This document shows positions 1 through 8,808 of a stretch of DNA of 64,000 nucleotides, piece by piece. The stretch lies in contig JALGSV010000012.1 of the NCBI GenBank assembly GCA_029821755.1, positions 28,789 to 92,788 of the forward strand, in the 5' to 3' direction. The notes below the pieces were generated by a model that worked only from the letters and a program-made list of their open reading frames with translations, ran no database searches and was not told the origin of the DNA. Numbering within the stretch: position 1 is the stretch's first letter; the number at the start of each line of letters is the position of its first letter. A program made the translations under genes and the position numbers. Source of the stretch: Candidatus Zipacnadum vermilionense (GTDB lineage: Bacteria; Armatimonadota; Zipacnadia; Zipacnadales; Zipacnadaceae).

Positions 1-3000
1 ACCCCCTGCCCCTGACCGCCCTCCCCGCCCCCCTCAGCGCGGTCAGCCTACCTCAGGGGCAACCGCTGGGGCAGATGCGCTGGTTCAGCGAGGGCGACGC
101 GCTGGGGGTCAAGTCGGCCACCACGACGGTCGTCGAGCGCGGGCCGGTGCGTGCTACGGTCCAGCAGACCCTGGTGCTCACCGACGGTCGCCAGTACACC
201 ATGACCATTACCCTCGCCGCCAAGCAGGATGCGGCGCTGATCGTCGAGGACACCGACCTCGAGTCCCCCCAGTCCGGGCTGCGCTACTCGATGATCCCGG
301 GTCTGAAGGCCAACCACGTCTTCTGGAACAACCAGTGGAAGGAGACCCCACGCGCCAAGTCCTGGGCGCAGACGGACACGCTGGTGACTTTCGACAGGGA
401 GGAGACGCTGTGCAAATTCCGTCCCTGGAGCTACTGGTGGTTCGGGGACCTTACCGAGTGGGCGGGGTTCTACCAGGAGGGCGCCGGACCGTGGGTGGGG
501 ATCATCGCCACCCGGCCCTCGCGCTGGTCCCCGGCGGGCTGGGGAGGCTTTGACCGCACGGAGATGCCGGTCACTTCCGGCCCGGGGCCCCGGCTCGACG
601 TGACCTTTGCCCTGCTGGCCTGGACGCAAAAGGACGAGGACGGCCAGGAAACTTTGACCCCTCTGCACCGCGAGTGGGCGATCAGCGCCGGCACCACCGC
701 GGACAACCTGCCCCAAGACCAGAACGCGGTACCCCGCCTGCGCCGACAGATCATCAAATACAGCGAGTTCCCGCTGGATGAGGTGAAGGACTATCACTTC
801 GACTTCGAGCCCGCCCAGGCCGACCGCCAGCATCCCTTCCTCTTCTTCACCCAGGACGACGTGGACCGCGTGCGGCGGCAAGCCCAGGAGGTCCCCAGCG
901 TCAAGCAGACTGTAGACGCGAGTGTCAACTACATCCTCAACGCCTGCGGCTCCCAGCGCACCTATGAGAACGAAGGGCCGGAGGCTTACTACACCAAGAA
1001 CTACATCGGCAACTACCAGATAGAGAAGTTGCCGGAGGCCTATCTGGGCAGCGACAATCCGCTCTTCGGCAAGCTGCTGGCGGCGGCGGTGAGCGGCATC
1101 ACCCAGGGGCTCTTTGACACTTTCCTGGAGCATCCCAGTCGGCCGGCCATCGGTGCGTACGGGCCATGGTTCTCCGAGAAGGTCACCGCGCTGATCGCCA
1201 ACTACGATATGATCGCGGGGAAGGACCTGCTCAAGCCCGAGGAAGAAGCGCGGGCGCGGGCGGCGATCGTCTTTGGAGCCTACGTCCTTTCGCACCCAGA
1301 CTACTGGAACACTGACAAGGGTCTGTGCAGCGCCAACCCCAACATGACCTCCTCCATCCTGCTGCCGCAGGGGCTGTGCGCGCTGATCCTGGACGGCCAC
1401 CCGCGCTGTGCCGAGTGGCTGGAGGGAGCGGAGAATCAGTTCAAAGGCGAGTTGAAGGACTGGATCTACCCCGGCGGGGCGTGGATTGAGTGCCCCGGCT
1501 ATCAGGCGGCTTCGCTGGACGGCGAGTTCCTGCTGGCGCAAGCGCTCAAGAACGTGCTGGGGCGCGACTACTTCCGGGATCCAAAGTTCCAGGCCACACT
1601 GGAGTATTACGGCTTCCTACTTACGCCACCCGACAAACGCTTCCCGCCCAATAACCCTGACGGTCTCCTGCCCGCGCCGATGGTCATCCCCAGCATTGGG
1701 GACATGTTTTCCGGCTGGATCACCTGCTACAACGGCTGGATGGCCAACGCCACCGCCCAGACCGACCCGGAGTATAGCGCGCGGCAGCAGTTCTACTGGA
1801 AGATGCAGAATCACTACCTGGGTATGGCCGGACGAGCCAAAGGGCTGACTCTGGCCCTGACCGATCCGGAGCTTCCGGCCACCCCGCCGGCGGAGCTCAG
1901 CGCTCCCTTCCCCGGCTTCGGCAGCGTCATGCGCACCTCCTGGACTGACCCGCTGGCCTCCTACCTGGGCCACCGGACGGGACCGACCGTGCACCACTAC
2001 CACGACGACCACGGGGAGATCATCTACGCGGCCAAGGGCGCCACGCTGGTCACCGACTTCGGCAACTGCTACGCCCCGGTGCAGCGGGCGGAGTCGTGGT
2101 ACCACAACCGGGTCAGCTTCCAGATCGCCTCCTCTGAGGTCAAGTCGGGCACCTCCGGCGAACTCAAGGAGACGCGCTTCCTGCCCCGTACCGTGGACTA
2201 CTCCTGCGGGGAGTCCAACTGGGGCGGCAACGGCAAGGACCTGCGGCACCTGCTGCTGGTCAAGTCGGCCGACCCGCTGGGCGCCAACTACGCCGTGGTG
2301 CGGGATACGTGCTCGACGACCCGGACCGACTGGACCTACTACTGGAACCTGTGGTGCTTGGCTACCGAACCGGAGATCAACGGGAGTATCGTCCACTTCT
2401 CCGGCCAGCAGGGCGTGGACCTGGACGTACACGTACTCTCCCCGTCGAACCCGCAGATAGACAAAGACAACTGGTCCTTTGACAACCAGATCTACGTCTG
2501 GGGGCAGTTCAAGGAGGACCAGTGGGCGATGCGGGTGGTCAAGCGAGGCAATCCGGTCGACTATCTGTGCGTGCTGTATCCGCGGGCGGCAGGCCAGGCG
2601 GCCGCACAGGTGACCACGCTGGCCGACGGGGCGGCCTTCTCAGTTGCGCACATGGAGGGTACCGACGTGGTCCTGCTGTCGCCGGGCAAGCCGTTCGACG
2701 TGACCAGCGGCGACTTCTGGTTGAGCGGGGAGATGGCCCTGGGCCGCAGGTACAACGACGGGAAGTTGCGTCTGGCCTCGATCAAGGCCGGGCTGGCCTC
2801 GGCCGGAGCCTGGGTCCTGAACGCGCCGGGGCCGGCGGCGGTGGAGATCAACGGCACCGACGTGCGCGGGGAGTCCGCCGGCGAGGCGGCCCAGCAGCTG
2901 CTGTTGACCTTGCCCGATGACTACGGCGAGGCCCTGCTCACGCTGGACGGCAAGCAGGCAACCGCTACCCGGCAGGGGCGAGAGCTGACGCTGGAGCTAC

Positions 3001-3038
3001 CGGCGGGGGCGCACGTGTTTACCGTGCAGAAGAAGTAG
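1..3038 (+). CDS. Heparinase II/III family polysaccharide lyase-like protein (5' end outside window)
   Basis: Probable secreted enzyme that cleaves uronic-acid polysaccharide by beta-elimination. The frame is open to the left edge and reads like protein before the first ATG at 75, so the true start and any signal peptide lie outside the window. About 1,011 residues are visible. A beta-rich N-terminal part is followed by an alpha-helical toroid, then a C-terminal beta-sandwich with the heparinase II/III pattern HHYHDDHG...GATLVTDFG near residues 640-660 counted from ATG 75. This copy is the intact reference for two broken paralogues at 33.0-36.1 kb and 53.3-53.8 kb. Substrate cannot be deduced. 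Family assignment is good; lyase activity is inferred. Confidence 0.8.
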   Translation, partial: PLPLTALPAPLSAVSLPQGQPLGQMRWFSEGDALGVKSATTTVVERGPVRATVQQTLVLTDGRQYTMTITLAAKQDAALIVEDTDLESPQSGLRYSMIPGLKANHVFWNNQWKETPRAKSWAQTDTLVTFDREETLCKFRPWSYWWFGDLTEWAGFYQEGAGPWVGIIATRPSRWSPAGWGGFDRTEMPVTSGPGPRLDVTFALLAWTQKDEDGQETLTPLHREWAISAGTTADNLPQDQNAVPRLRRQIIKYSEFPLDEVKDYHFDFEPAQADRQHPFLFFTQDDVDRVRRQAQEVPSVKQTVDASVNYILNACGSQRTYENEGPEAYYTKNYIGNYQIEKLPEAYLGSDNPLFGKLLAAAVSGITQGLFDTFLEHPSRPAIGAYGPWFSEKVTALIANYDMIAGKDLLKPEEEARARAAIVFGAYVLSHPDYWNTDKGLCSANPNMTSSILLPQGLCALILDGHPRCAEWLEGAENQFKGELKDWIYPGGAWIECPGYQAASLDGEFLLAQALKNVLGRDYFRDPKFQATLEYYGFLLTPPDKRFPPNNPDGLLPAPMVIPSIGDMFSGWITCYNGWMANATAQTDPEYSARQQFYWKMQNHYLGMAGRAKGLTLALTDPELPATPPAELSAPFPGFGSVMRTSWTDPLASYLGHRTGPTVHHYHDDHGEIIYAAKGATLVTDFGNCYAPVQRAESWYHNRVSFQIASSEVKSGTSGELKETRFLPRTVDYSCGESNWGGNGKDLRHLLLVKSADPLGANYAVVRDTCSTTRTDWTYYWNLWCLATEPEINGSIVHFSGQQGVDLDVHVLSPSNPQIDKDNWSFDNQIYVWGQFKEDQWAMRVVKRGNPVDYLCVLYPRAAGQAAAQVTTLADGAAFSVAHMEGTDVVLLSPGKPFDVTSGDFWLSGEMALGRRYNDGKLRLASIKAGLASAGAWVLNAPGPAAVEINGTDVRGESAGEAAQQLLLTLPDDYGEALLTLDGKQATATRQGRELTLELPAGAHVFTVQKK

Positions 3039-3046
3039 TCGGCTGT

Positions 3047-3100
3047 TCCGGAGGGGCCGCATACGAGCCCGCGTAGCGGGCGAAGTATCCGGCCCCCGGA
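3047..3100. repeat. Long imperfect hairpin between heparinase gene and next promoter
   Basis: An inner stem GCCCGC/GCGGGC with a 3-base loop (3067-3081) sits inside an outer, nearly continuous stem of about 16 base pairs (TCCGGAGGGGCC... against ...GGCCCCCGGA). It lies directly after the heparinase stop and just before the promoter at 3106. It may work as a transcription terminator, although no T-run follows, or it may be a mobile palindromic repeat. Confidence 0.5.
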
Positions 3101-3105
3101 CCCCG

Positions 3106-3135
3106 TTGACGCTGCCGGCGGCGGCCCCCTATACT
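3106..3135 (+). promoter_or_regulatory. sigma70-like promoter for the lipoyl protein/SDR operon
   Basis: A -35 box TTGACG (3106-3111) and a -10 box TATACT (3130-3135) are separated by 18 bases. The predicted transcription start near 3142 gives a 5' UTR of about 26 bases, with GGGGAGA placed just upstream of ATG 3168. AT-rich hexamers of this quality are rare in this GC-rich sequence. Confidence 0.6.
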
Positions 3136-3167
3136 TACGGTGGCCCTGTGTGGCCGGGGAGATACAA

Positions 3168-3686
3168 ATGGGCGAGCCGATCATCATCGAGAAATGGGCG
3201 GAGAACCTGGAGGAGGTCACCCTCAACCTGTGGCTCAAGCAGGAGGGGGAGGCAGTGGCGGTGGGGGAAAGCCTCTGCGAGATCATCACCGAGAAGGTGA
3301 CTTTCGAGTACGAGGCGCAGACCGCCGGGCACCTGTGCAAGCAGTATGCGTCTGAGGGCAGCACCGTGCCCGTGGGGTATGTCATCGCCTGGCTCGGCGA
3401 GCAGGGGGAGGCCCCGCCGCGGCATATCCTGGAAGAGAACGCTGGGCTGGTGGTGGAATATCGGGATCGGCTGAAGATCGACTTCAACGAGGGAGCGGAG
3501 GAGGGGCGAGAATGTGCCGCGCCGGAGCCGGTAGCGGCAACGGGAGCCGTGGCGGCCAGTCCCGTGGCGCGGCGGCTGGCCCGCGAGGCCGGGGTGTCGC
3601 TAGCCGACGTACTGGCCTGGCGGGGAGGGGCGGAGCGGCTCAGCGAGGCGGATGTCCGAGCGTATCGGGAGGCGCAAGGGAAATGA
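3168..3686 (+). CDS. Stand-alone lipoyl-domain protein with E3-binding domain
   Basis: A 172-residue protein made only of carrier modules. Residues about 1-80 form a biotinyl/lipoyl domain with the attachment lysine at K43 in ITEKVTFEY. Residues about 125-168 match a peripheral subunit-binding domain (SPVARRLAREAGV...LSEADVRAY). The acyltransferase domain of a normal E2 is absent. ATG 3168 is preferred over GTG 3150 because GGGGAGA lies six bases upstream of it. The stop overlaps the next start (ATGA), so it is translationally coupled to the SDR gene. It may carry acyl groups or dock an E3 for a 2-oxoacid dehydrogenase encoded elsewhere. The role is inferred; the domains are clear. Confidence 0.75.
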   Translation: MGEPIIIEKWAENLEEVTLNLWLKQEGEAVAVGESLCEIITEKVTFEYEAQTAGHLCKQYASEGSTVPVGYVIAWLGEQGEAPPRHILEENAGLVVEYRDRLKIDFNEGAEEGRECAAPEPVAATGAVAASPVARRLAREAGVSLADVLAWRGGAERLSEADVRAYREAQGK

Positions 3687-4441
3687 GTGCCTCTGGCCTA
3701 CCCCTCAGCGGCAGACCCGCCCTGGTGACCGGCGCTGGGCGGGGGATCGGGCGAGCCCTCGCCCTGCGGTTGGCCCGAGCGGGGGCGCGGGTGGCCGTCA
3801 ACTACTCGCACAGCCAGGAAGGCGCGGAAGAAACCGCCGCGGAGATCCGCGCCGCCGGCGGGGAGGCGCTGGTCATCTGCGCCGACGTCACCGACCCGGC
3901 GGCGGTGGAAGCGATGTTCGGCGAGGTCGCTGCGACCTGGGGCGGGCTGGGGATTCTGGTCAACAACGCGGGTGTGGTGGAGGACCAGTACCTGGCCTTC
4001 ATGAAGGAAGAGCAGTGGCGGCGGGTGTTGGAGGTCTCGCTGGATGGCGCCTGGCGCTGCAGCAAGCAGGCGGCGAAGCTGATGGTGCGGTCCAAGTGGG
4101 GCCGGATTGTCAACATCTCTTCGGTGGCGGCGCTGACCGGGGATATCATGCGGACCAACTACGCCGCCGCCAAGGCCGGGCTGCTGGGGCTGACGCGGGC
4201 CACGGCCCGGGAGTTGGCGCGGTATGGGATTACCGTCAACGCGGTGGCGCCGGGGATGATCGAGACGGCCCTCACCACGGACATGCCCACCCCACGGCGG
4301 GAGGCGCTGACCGGGAGGATTCCGCTGGGGCGCTTTGGCAAGCCGGAGGAGGTCGCCGAGGTAGTGGCCTGGCTATGCGGGGAAGGGGCCGGATATGTGA
4401 CGGGGCAGACGTTGTGCGTGGACGGCGGGCTGCATACCTGA
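3683..4441 (+). CDS. Short-chain dehydrogenase/reductase, FabG-like
   Basis: An NAD(P)-dependent oxidoreductase of 252 residues, the usual classical SDR length. It has the cofactor motif TGAGRGIG near the N-terminus, NNAG in the middle, catalytic Ser in NISS, and Y160-x3-K164 (YAAAK). It ends in the typical VDGG. The start ATG overlaps the stop of the lipoyl gene and has AAGGGA upstream. The class includes 3-oxoacyl-ACP reductases and sugar or polyol dehydrogenases. Given the neighbours (a glycosidase-like protein, a Gfo/Idh and an MFS transporter) a sugar substrate is more likely than fatty-acid synthesis, but the sequence alone does not decide. Confidence 0.85.
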   Translation: MSASGLPLSGRPALVTGAGRGIGRALALRLARAGARVAVNYSHSQEGAEETAAEIRAAGGEALVICADVTDPAAVEAMFGEVAATWGGLGILVNNAGVVEDQYLAFMKEEQWRRVLEVSLDGAWRCSKQAAKLMVRSKWGRIVNISSVAALTGDIMRTNYAAAKAGLLGLTRATARELARYGITVNAVAPGMIETALTTDMPTPRREALTGRIPLGRFGKPEEVAEVVAWLCGEGAGYVTGQTLCVDGGLHT

Positions 4442-4522
4442 CCTACCTGTCGCGCCGCGTGCGGCGCGGAGTCCGCGAGGGCCTGATTCGGTATCGACGG
4501 CCCTGGCGGAGGTGAAGAGAAA

Positions 4523-5599
4523 ATGGCCGGACGAACGGTCGTCTCCCTTGAAGGAGACTCCTTCCTGATCAATGGCCGCCTCACCTATGCGGGGCGCTGG
4601 TGGCGCGGGCAGCGCCTCGCAGGGCTGCTTATGAATGCCCGGCTGGTGCAGGGCATCTTCGACGATCTCAACCCCGAGACGCGATCGCGGTGGGACTACC
4701 CCGACGGGCCCTGGGACCCAGAGCGCAACACGCAAGAGTTCCTGGCGGCCATGCCTGCCTGGCGGGCCCACGGGCTGCTGGGCTTCACCATCAACCTGCA
4801 GGGCGGCAGCCCGACCGGGTACGCGGCGGAGCAGCCCTGGGTGAACTCCGCCTTCACGCCGGAGGGGGCCTTGCGGGAGGAATATCTGCAGCGCCTGGCG
4901 CGGATCCTGGAGCGGGCCGATGAACTGGGGATGGCGCCGATTCTGGGCCTGCTGTACTTCGGCCAGGAGCCCCGTCTACAGGGAGAAGGCGCGGTGCACC
5001 GCGCGGTAACGGAGGCGACGGACTGGCTGCTGGCGGGTGGCTACCGGCATGTGCTGGTGGAGATCGCCAACGAGGTCGATGTCTCGGTCTACCGTCATGA
5101 CCTCGTGAAGCCGCACCGTTGCCACGAGCTAATCCGCCTGGTGCAGGAGCGGTCGGCGGGGCGGGTAGATTCCCCGGCGGGGCGGCTGCTGGTGAGCGCC
5201 AGCATGTCCGGCAACGCGCTTCCGCCGGGCAACCTGATGGAGGCCGGCGACTTCGTGCTGCTGCATGGCAATGGGGTGGAGGCCCCGGAGCGCATCCGCG
5301 AGATGGTGGCTCTGTGCCGAGCCATGCCGGAGTACCGCGGGCAGCCGGTCCTCTTCAACGAGGACGATCACTTCGCCTTCGACCAGCCCGACAACAACAT
5401 GGTGGCGGCGGTGCAGAGCCGTGCAGGTTGGGGACTGTTCGACTGGCGCCTGCCCGGGGAGGGGTGGGATGAGGGGTACCAGTGCCCGCCGGTCAACTGG
5501 GGGATCTCCTCGGCGCGCAAGCGGGGGTTCTTCGGGCTGTTGAAGGAGATTACGGGCGAGCGAGGGCGACGGTCCGGTGAGCGAAGGATCGGTAGATGA
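4523..5599 (+). CDS. Putative TIM-barrel glycoside hydrolase, family not recognised
   Basis: A 358-residue protein without signal peptide, so probably cytoplasmic. It begins with a short beta segment (LINGRLTYAGRWW) followed by a barrel-like region. Two acidic positions look like a retaining clan-A glycosidase pair: E184 in EIANEVD (Asn-Glu, the acid/base pattern) and E280 in LFNEDDH near the end of a late strand. An excellent Shine-Dalgarno (GGAGGTGA) precedes ATG 4523. Its end lies next to the following Gfo/Idh gene, so it is part of the 3168-8089 operon. It might act on imported oligosaccharides. I cannot name the family, and the catalytic residues are inferred from position only. Confidence 0.6.
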   Translation: MAGRTVVSLEGDSFLINGRLTYAGRWWRGQRLAGLLMNARLVQGIFDDLNPETRSRWDYPDGPWDPERNTQEFLAAMPAWRAHGLLGFTINLQGGSPTGYAAEQPWVNSAFTPEGALREEYLQRLARILERADELGMAPILGLLYFGQEPRLQGEGAVHRAVTEATDWLLAGGYRHVLVEIANEVDVSVYRHDLVKPHRCHELIRLVQERSAGRVDSPAGRLLVSASMSGNALPPGNLMEAGDFVLLHGNGVEAPERIREMVALCRAMPEYRGQPVLFNEDDHFAFDQPDNNMVAAVQSRAGWGLFDWRLPGEGWDEGYQCPPVNWGISSARKRGFFGLLKEITGERGRRSGERRIGR

Positions 5600-5600
5600 C

Positions 5601-6650
5601 ATGGCGACGGCAGGGACCTTGCGGGGCGTGGCGATTGGCGCGGGATACTTCAGCGGCTACCACTACGAGGCGTGGAGCCGCTTGCCCGAGGTTACCATCA
5701 CGGCTCTCGCGGACCCGGACCAAGCGCGCGCGCAGGCGCGGGGGGAGGAGTACGGGATTCGCGGGCGGCACGGGGACTGGCGCGAGATGCTGGAGGCCGA
5801 GCGTCCGGATTTCGTGGACATCATCACCCCACCCGCGACGCATCGGGAGATCTGCGAGTACGCGGCTAACAGGGGAATCCACCTCATCTGCCAGAAGCCG
5901 CTGGCCCCGACCGAAGAGGAGGCCCAGCGCATCGTGGCCTGGGCCCGGGAGGCGGGGGTGCGGTTCATGGTCCACGAGAACTGGCGGTGGCAGCCGTGGT
6001 ACCGGGAGATCAAGCGGCTGTTGGAGACGGGGACGCTGGGGGAGGCGATCTCGCTCTACTTCCGCATGCGCACCGGGGACGGGCGGGGGCCGGAGGCGTA
6101 CCAGGCGCGACAGCCCTTCTTTCGGGAGTATCCCCGGTTGCTGGTCTACGAGACGGGAGTGCACTTCATCGACACCTTCCGGTACCTGCTGGGGGAGGTG
6201 CAAACCGTAACCGCGCGGCTGCGGCGGTTGAACCCAGCGATCCGGGGCGAGGACTGCGGGGTGCTGCTGCTGACCTTCGCGAGCGGGGCTACCGCTATCT
6301 GGGACGCCAGCCGCTACCACGAGAACGAGGCGGTTGACTCGCGCTACACCTTCGGTGAACTGCGGCTCGACGCCGCCCACGGCCACCTAACGTTGGAGGT
6401 GGACGGCACGATGCGCCTCAAGCCACTCGGCCAGCCCACCCGCGTACACGACTACCCGCACGTGCGCCGCGGGTTTGGCGGGGATTGCGTCTATGCCCTG
6501 CAGCGGCACTTCATGGGGCGCATGCTAAGTGGCGAAGAGTTCGAGTCGTCCGGGGAGGACTACCTGCGGACGGTGCGCGTAGTGGAAGCGGCCTATGAGT
6601 CGGCCAATACCGGGCAGACAGTGTGTGTGGCTACACGCCCGCAGCCTTAG
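5601..6650 (+). CDS. Gfo/Idh/MocA family oxidoreductase
   Basis: A 349-residue NAD(P)-dependent sugar or cyclitol oxidoreductase. The N-terminal Rossmann fold carries a glycine-rich loop (AIGAGYFSGYH). The usual EKP catalytic lysine motif appears as QKP in LICQKPLAP, about residue 93. The C-terminal half is the family's beta-sheet domain with HFIDTFRYLLGE. ATG 5601 avoids overlap with the upstream gene; a GTG at 5577 in the same frame is possible and would overlap it by 23 bases. It is probably co-transcribed with the upstream hydrolase and downstream transporter. Substrate unknown. Confidence 0.85.
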   Translation: MATAGTLRGVAIGAGYFSGYHYEAWSRLPEVTITALADPDQARAQARGEEYGIRGRHGDWREMLEAERPDFVDIITPPATHREICEYAANRGIHLICQKPLAPTEEEAQRIVAWAREAGVRFMVHENWRWQPWYREIKRLLETGTLGEAISLYFRMRTGDGRGPEAYQARQPFFREYPRLLVYETGVHFIDTFRYLLGEVQTVTARLRRLNPAIRGEDCGVLLLTFASGATAIWDASRYHENEAVDSRYTFGELRLDAAHGHLTLEVDGTMRLKPLGQPTRVHDYPHVRRGFGGDCVYALQRHFMGRMLSGEEFESSGEDYLRTVRVVEAAYESANTGQTVCVATRPQP

Positions 6651-6769
6651 GCGCTACCTCGGCACGAACCAGGCCAGACCCTTCCGTTCGCCGCGGTCGC
6701 AGGCCGGCCCCCAGTTACTCAAGGCGTTGTTTCCAGTCGGTTCTTTCGCGCCTGGTGGCGCCTTCTGCC

Positions 6770-8089
6770 ATGAAGCGTAGTCTACTGTCTCTCGTCAACA
6801 CATACAGCGTAGTGTTCCGGCACTGGCCGCCGCTGGTGTTGCTGCTGGCCGGGACGCTGCTCGCGCAGATGGCTTACGCCATCATTACCCCCACCCTCCC
6901 GCTCTTCCTCCGCAGCGGGCGCCTCGACACCCCCATCTCCGCTATCGGTCTGATCTTCGCCGCCTACGCCATCACCGAGACGCTGTTCAAGGCCCCGGCC
7001 GGGGCGGCGGGGGACAAGTGGGGGCGGACACGGATTGCCGTGCTCGGGCTGCTGCTGGGGACGGTGTCGCCGATCCTGATGACCATGGCCTGGCGCTGGG
7101 AGTTCTTCCTGCCCCTGCGGGCGGTGGATGGGTTGGGCGTGGCGTTGGTGTGGCCGACCGTGATGGCGCTGATCGGGGAGAAAGTGCCGGCCCGGGACCG
7201 GGCGCAGGCCATGTCGGCGTTCAACCTGCCGTACCTGGGCGGGTTGGTGCTGGGGATGTCGGGCGGCCTGCAGATCGGGCATATGACCGGCGATAACCGC
7301 TACGCTTTCTACACCAGCAGCGTGTTGCTGGTGTGTGCGGCGCTGTGTATGGTCGGAATGGCGGTGTGGGATGTGCGACGGGGCGGCAAGTGGGGTCCGG
7401 CAGCGCGGCCGGCGCCGGTGGCGCTGCCGGAGGGCGAAACCGGGGACCTGCTGAGCCGAACGTGGTGGCACAAATTGGTGGAACTGCGGCGGCGGCAGGC
7501 GACGCTGCTGCACATGCTGTGGATCTTCGTCTTCGTGCAAATGGCAGCCAGCCTGCTGGTGCCGATTCTCACGCTGTATGCGCGCGACTGGCTGCACCTG
7601 TCGCAGGCGGAGATGGTGAAGCTGTTCGTGGTGCCGGGTCTGCTGACGGCGCTGGCCGCCATCCCGTTGGGCAGGCTGGCAGACAAAACGGGGCGGCCGC
7701 GTGCGATCCGTGTGGGGCTGGTACTGGGGGCGGTAGGGCTGTGCCTGATGGCGGTAGTACAGGCGCAGGCCTGGCTGGTGGCGGGGCTGATGACGCTGCT
7801 GGGCATCTCGTACGTGTTGGTAATGCCCGCGTGGATGGCGCTGACCAGTGAGCTGGCGCCGGCGGGGCGGCAGGGGCTGGCGCTGGGGGCAATGAACACA
7901 GCGCAAGGAATCGGGTTCGTGGTGGCCTCAGTACTGGGGGCGTTGCTCTATGAGCGGGTGGGGCCCACGGCACCGTTCTATACGGGAGGCGCGCTGCTGG
8001 CAATGGGGGCGGTGCTGTGTACGTTCCTGGTGAAAGGGAAGCAAGCCGGGTCTACCCCGACGCCCCCCGGCGCCCCTGATGGCCCTTGA
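6770..8089 (+). CDS. Major facilitator superfamily transporter
   Basis: An inner-membrane secondary transporter of 439 residues with about 12 hydrophobic segments. The loop between helices 2 and 3 has the MFS motif A variant GAAGDKWGRTR, repeated in the second half as GRLADKTGRPR, which shows the internal 6+6 duplication. The frame could extend upstream to 6623, but that part is not membrane-like, so ATG 6770 is chosen although its ribosome site is weak. It lies 119 bases after the Gfo/Idh gene and is probably the last gene of the operon. It likely imports a sugar derivative or exports a metabolite; direction and substrate cannot be read. Confidence 0.85.
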   Translation: MKRSLLSLVNTYSVVFRHWPPLVLLLAGTLLAQMAYAIITPTLPLFLRSGRLDTPISAIGLIFAAYAITETLFKAPAGAAGDKWGRTRIAVLGLLLGTVSPILMTMAWRWEFFLPLRAVDGLGVALVWPTVMALIGEKVPARDRAQAMSAFNLPYLGGLVLGMSGGLQIGHMTGDNRYAFYTSSVLLVCAALCMVGMAVWDVRRGGKWGPAARPAPVALPEGETGDLLSRTWWHKLVELRRRQATLLHMLWIFVFVQMAASLLVPILTLYARDWLHLSQAEMVKLFVVPGLLTALAAIPLGRLADKTGRPRAIRVGLVLGAVGLCLMAVVQAQAWLVAGLMTLLGISYVLVMPAWMALTSELAPAGRQGLALGAMNTAQGIGFVVASVLGALLYERVGPTAPFYTGGALLAMGAVLCTFLVKGKQAGSTPTPPGAPDGP

Positions 8090-8206
8090 CCAAGTACTTC
8101 GCCAGGACAGACGACGCGTTGCCACAAGCCGCCAGGGCCTGGTAGGGGCTATCCTACGTGGTCGCCCCCGGCCCCCTGGCGCGCCTCGTTGCCCGGGCCT
8201 CCGGCG

Positions 8207-8246
8207 GAACCCCCTCCCCTGCAAGGGGAGGGGGCAGGGGGTGAGG
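8207..8246. repeat. Palindromic repeat family R1, copy a (intergenic)
   Basis: Inverted arms CCCCTCCCC/GGGGAGGGG around a short loop, followed by the family tail CAGGGGGTGAGG. It lies between two convergent genes (MFS transporter and GNAT), where it could end both transcripts. Confidence 0.8.
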
Positions 8247-8280
8247 CTCGGCGGCGGGCGCTGCCCTTGAGCAAGGAGCC

Positions 8281-8754
8281 CTAGCCCCGTTTCAGCGACC
8301 AGTAGACCCCCGGTTCGGAGTCCTCGATGACGGTGGCGCCACAGCACTTCTTGTAGAAGTCCACCGGCCCCGCCCAGCCGATCACCGCGTAGCCGTAGCC
8401 CTCCCAGTGCAGCGCCCACAGGCAGGAAAGTAGCAGCGCCGCCCCCAGACCCTTGCCCCGGTAGTCCTCGCGTACTCCTTCCGGTCCGAAGAAGTCCAAC
8501 CGTGTGGTGTGGTAGGCGGCAAATCCCACTATCTCTCCGGCCTCGGCGGCGACGAAGACGGAGATGGGGTTGCGAGCGTAGCCCAGGCGGACCTCGTCAG
8601 CCCAGCTCTCGGAGAACTGCTCGTTCACGAAGGTGAGGACCTTGCGGCGCTCCCAGGGCTCGCCCCTGCGGACGACGATGCCCTCCTGTTCGGCGCGGGC
8701 GAGGGCGGGCTCAAGGGGAGGAAGGTTGTAGAGACGGACCAGCATGTCAGCCAT
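8281..8754 (-). CDS. GNAT family N-acetyltransferase
   Basis: A 157-residue acetyl-CoA-dependent acyltransferase. The acetyl-CoA pyrophosphate-binding motif REDYRGKGLGAALL lies near residue 110. It is followed by a helix and a C-terminal strand with YKKCCGA, as in many GNAT proteins. Two ATGs compete. GGAGGT touches the first (8760) with no spacer but lies six bases before the second (8754), so 8754 is chosen. It is convergent with the MFS gene and separated from it by a palindromic repeat. Substrate unknown. Confidence 0.8.
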   Translation of the reverse strand: MADMLVRLYNLPPLEPALARAEQEGIVVRRGEPWERRKVLTFVNEQFSESWADEVRLGYARNPISVFVAAEAGEIVGFAAYHTTRLDFFGPEGVREDYRGKGLGAALLLSCLWALHWEGYGYAVIGWAGPVDFYKKCCGATVIEDSEPGVYWSLKRG

Positions 8755-8808
8755 AGGCATACCTCCGAAACTGGGCGGCGCAGGCGCCGCCCCGGGAGTG
8801 GCCGCGCC

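Noticed and set aside
48..1541. Long minus-strand frame (497 codons) opposite the heparinase gene
   Set aside because: Arises from strong third-position GC bias. Low-complexity Arg/Gly/Val/Leu content and no ribosome site, while the plus strand has clear family motifs.
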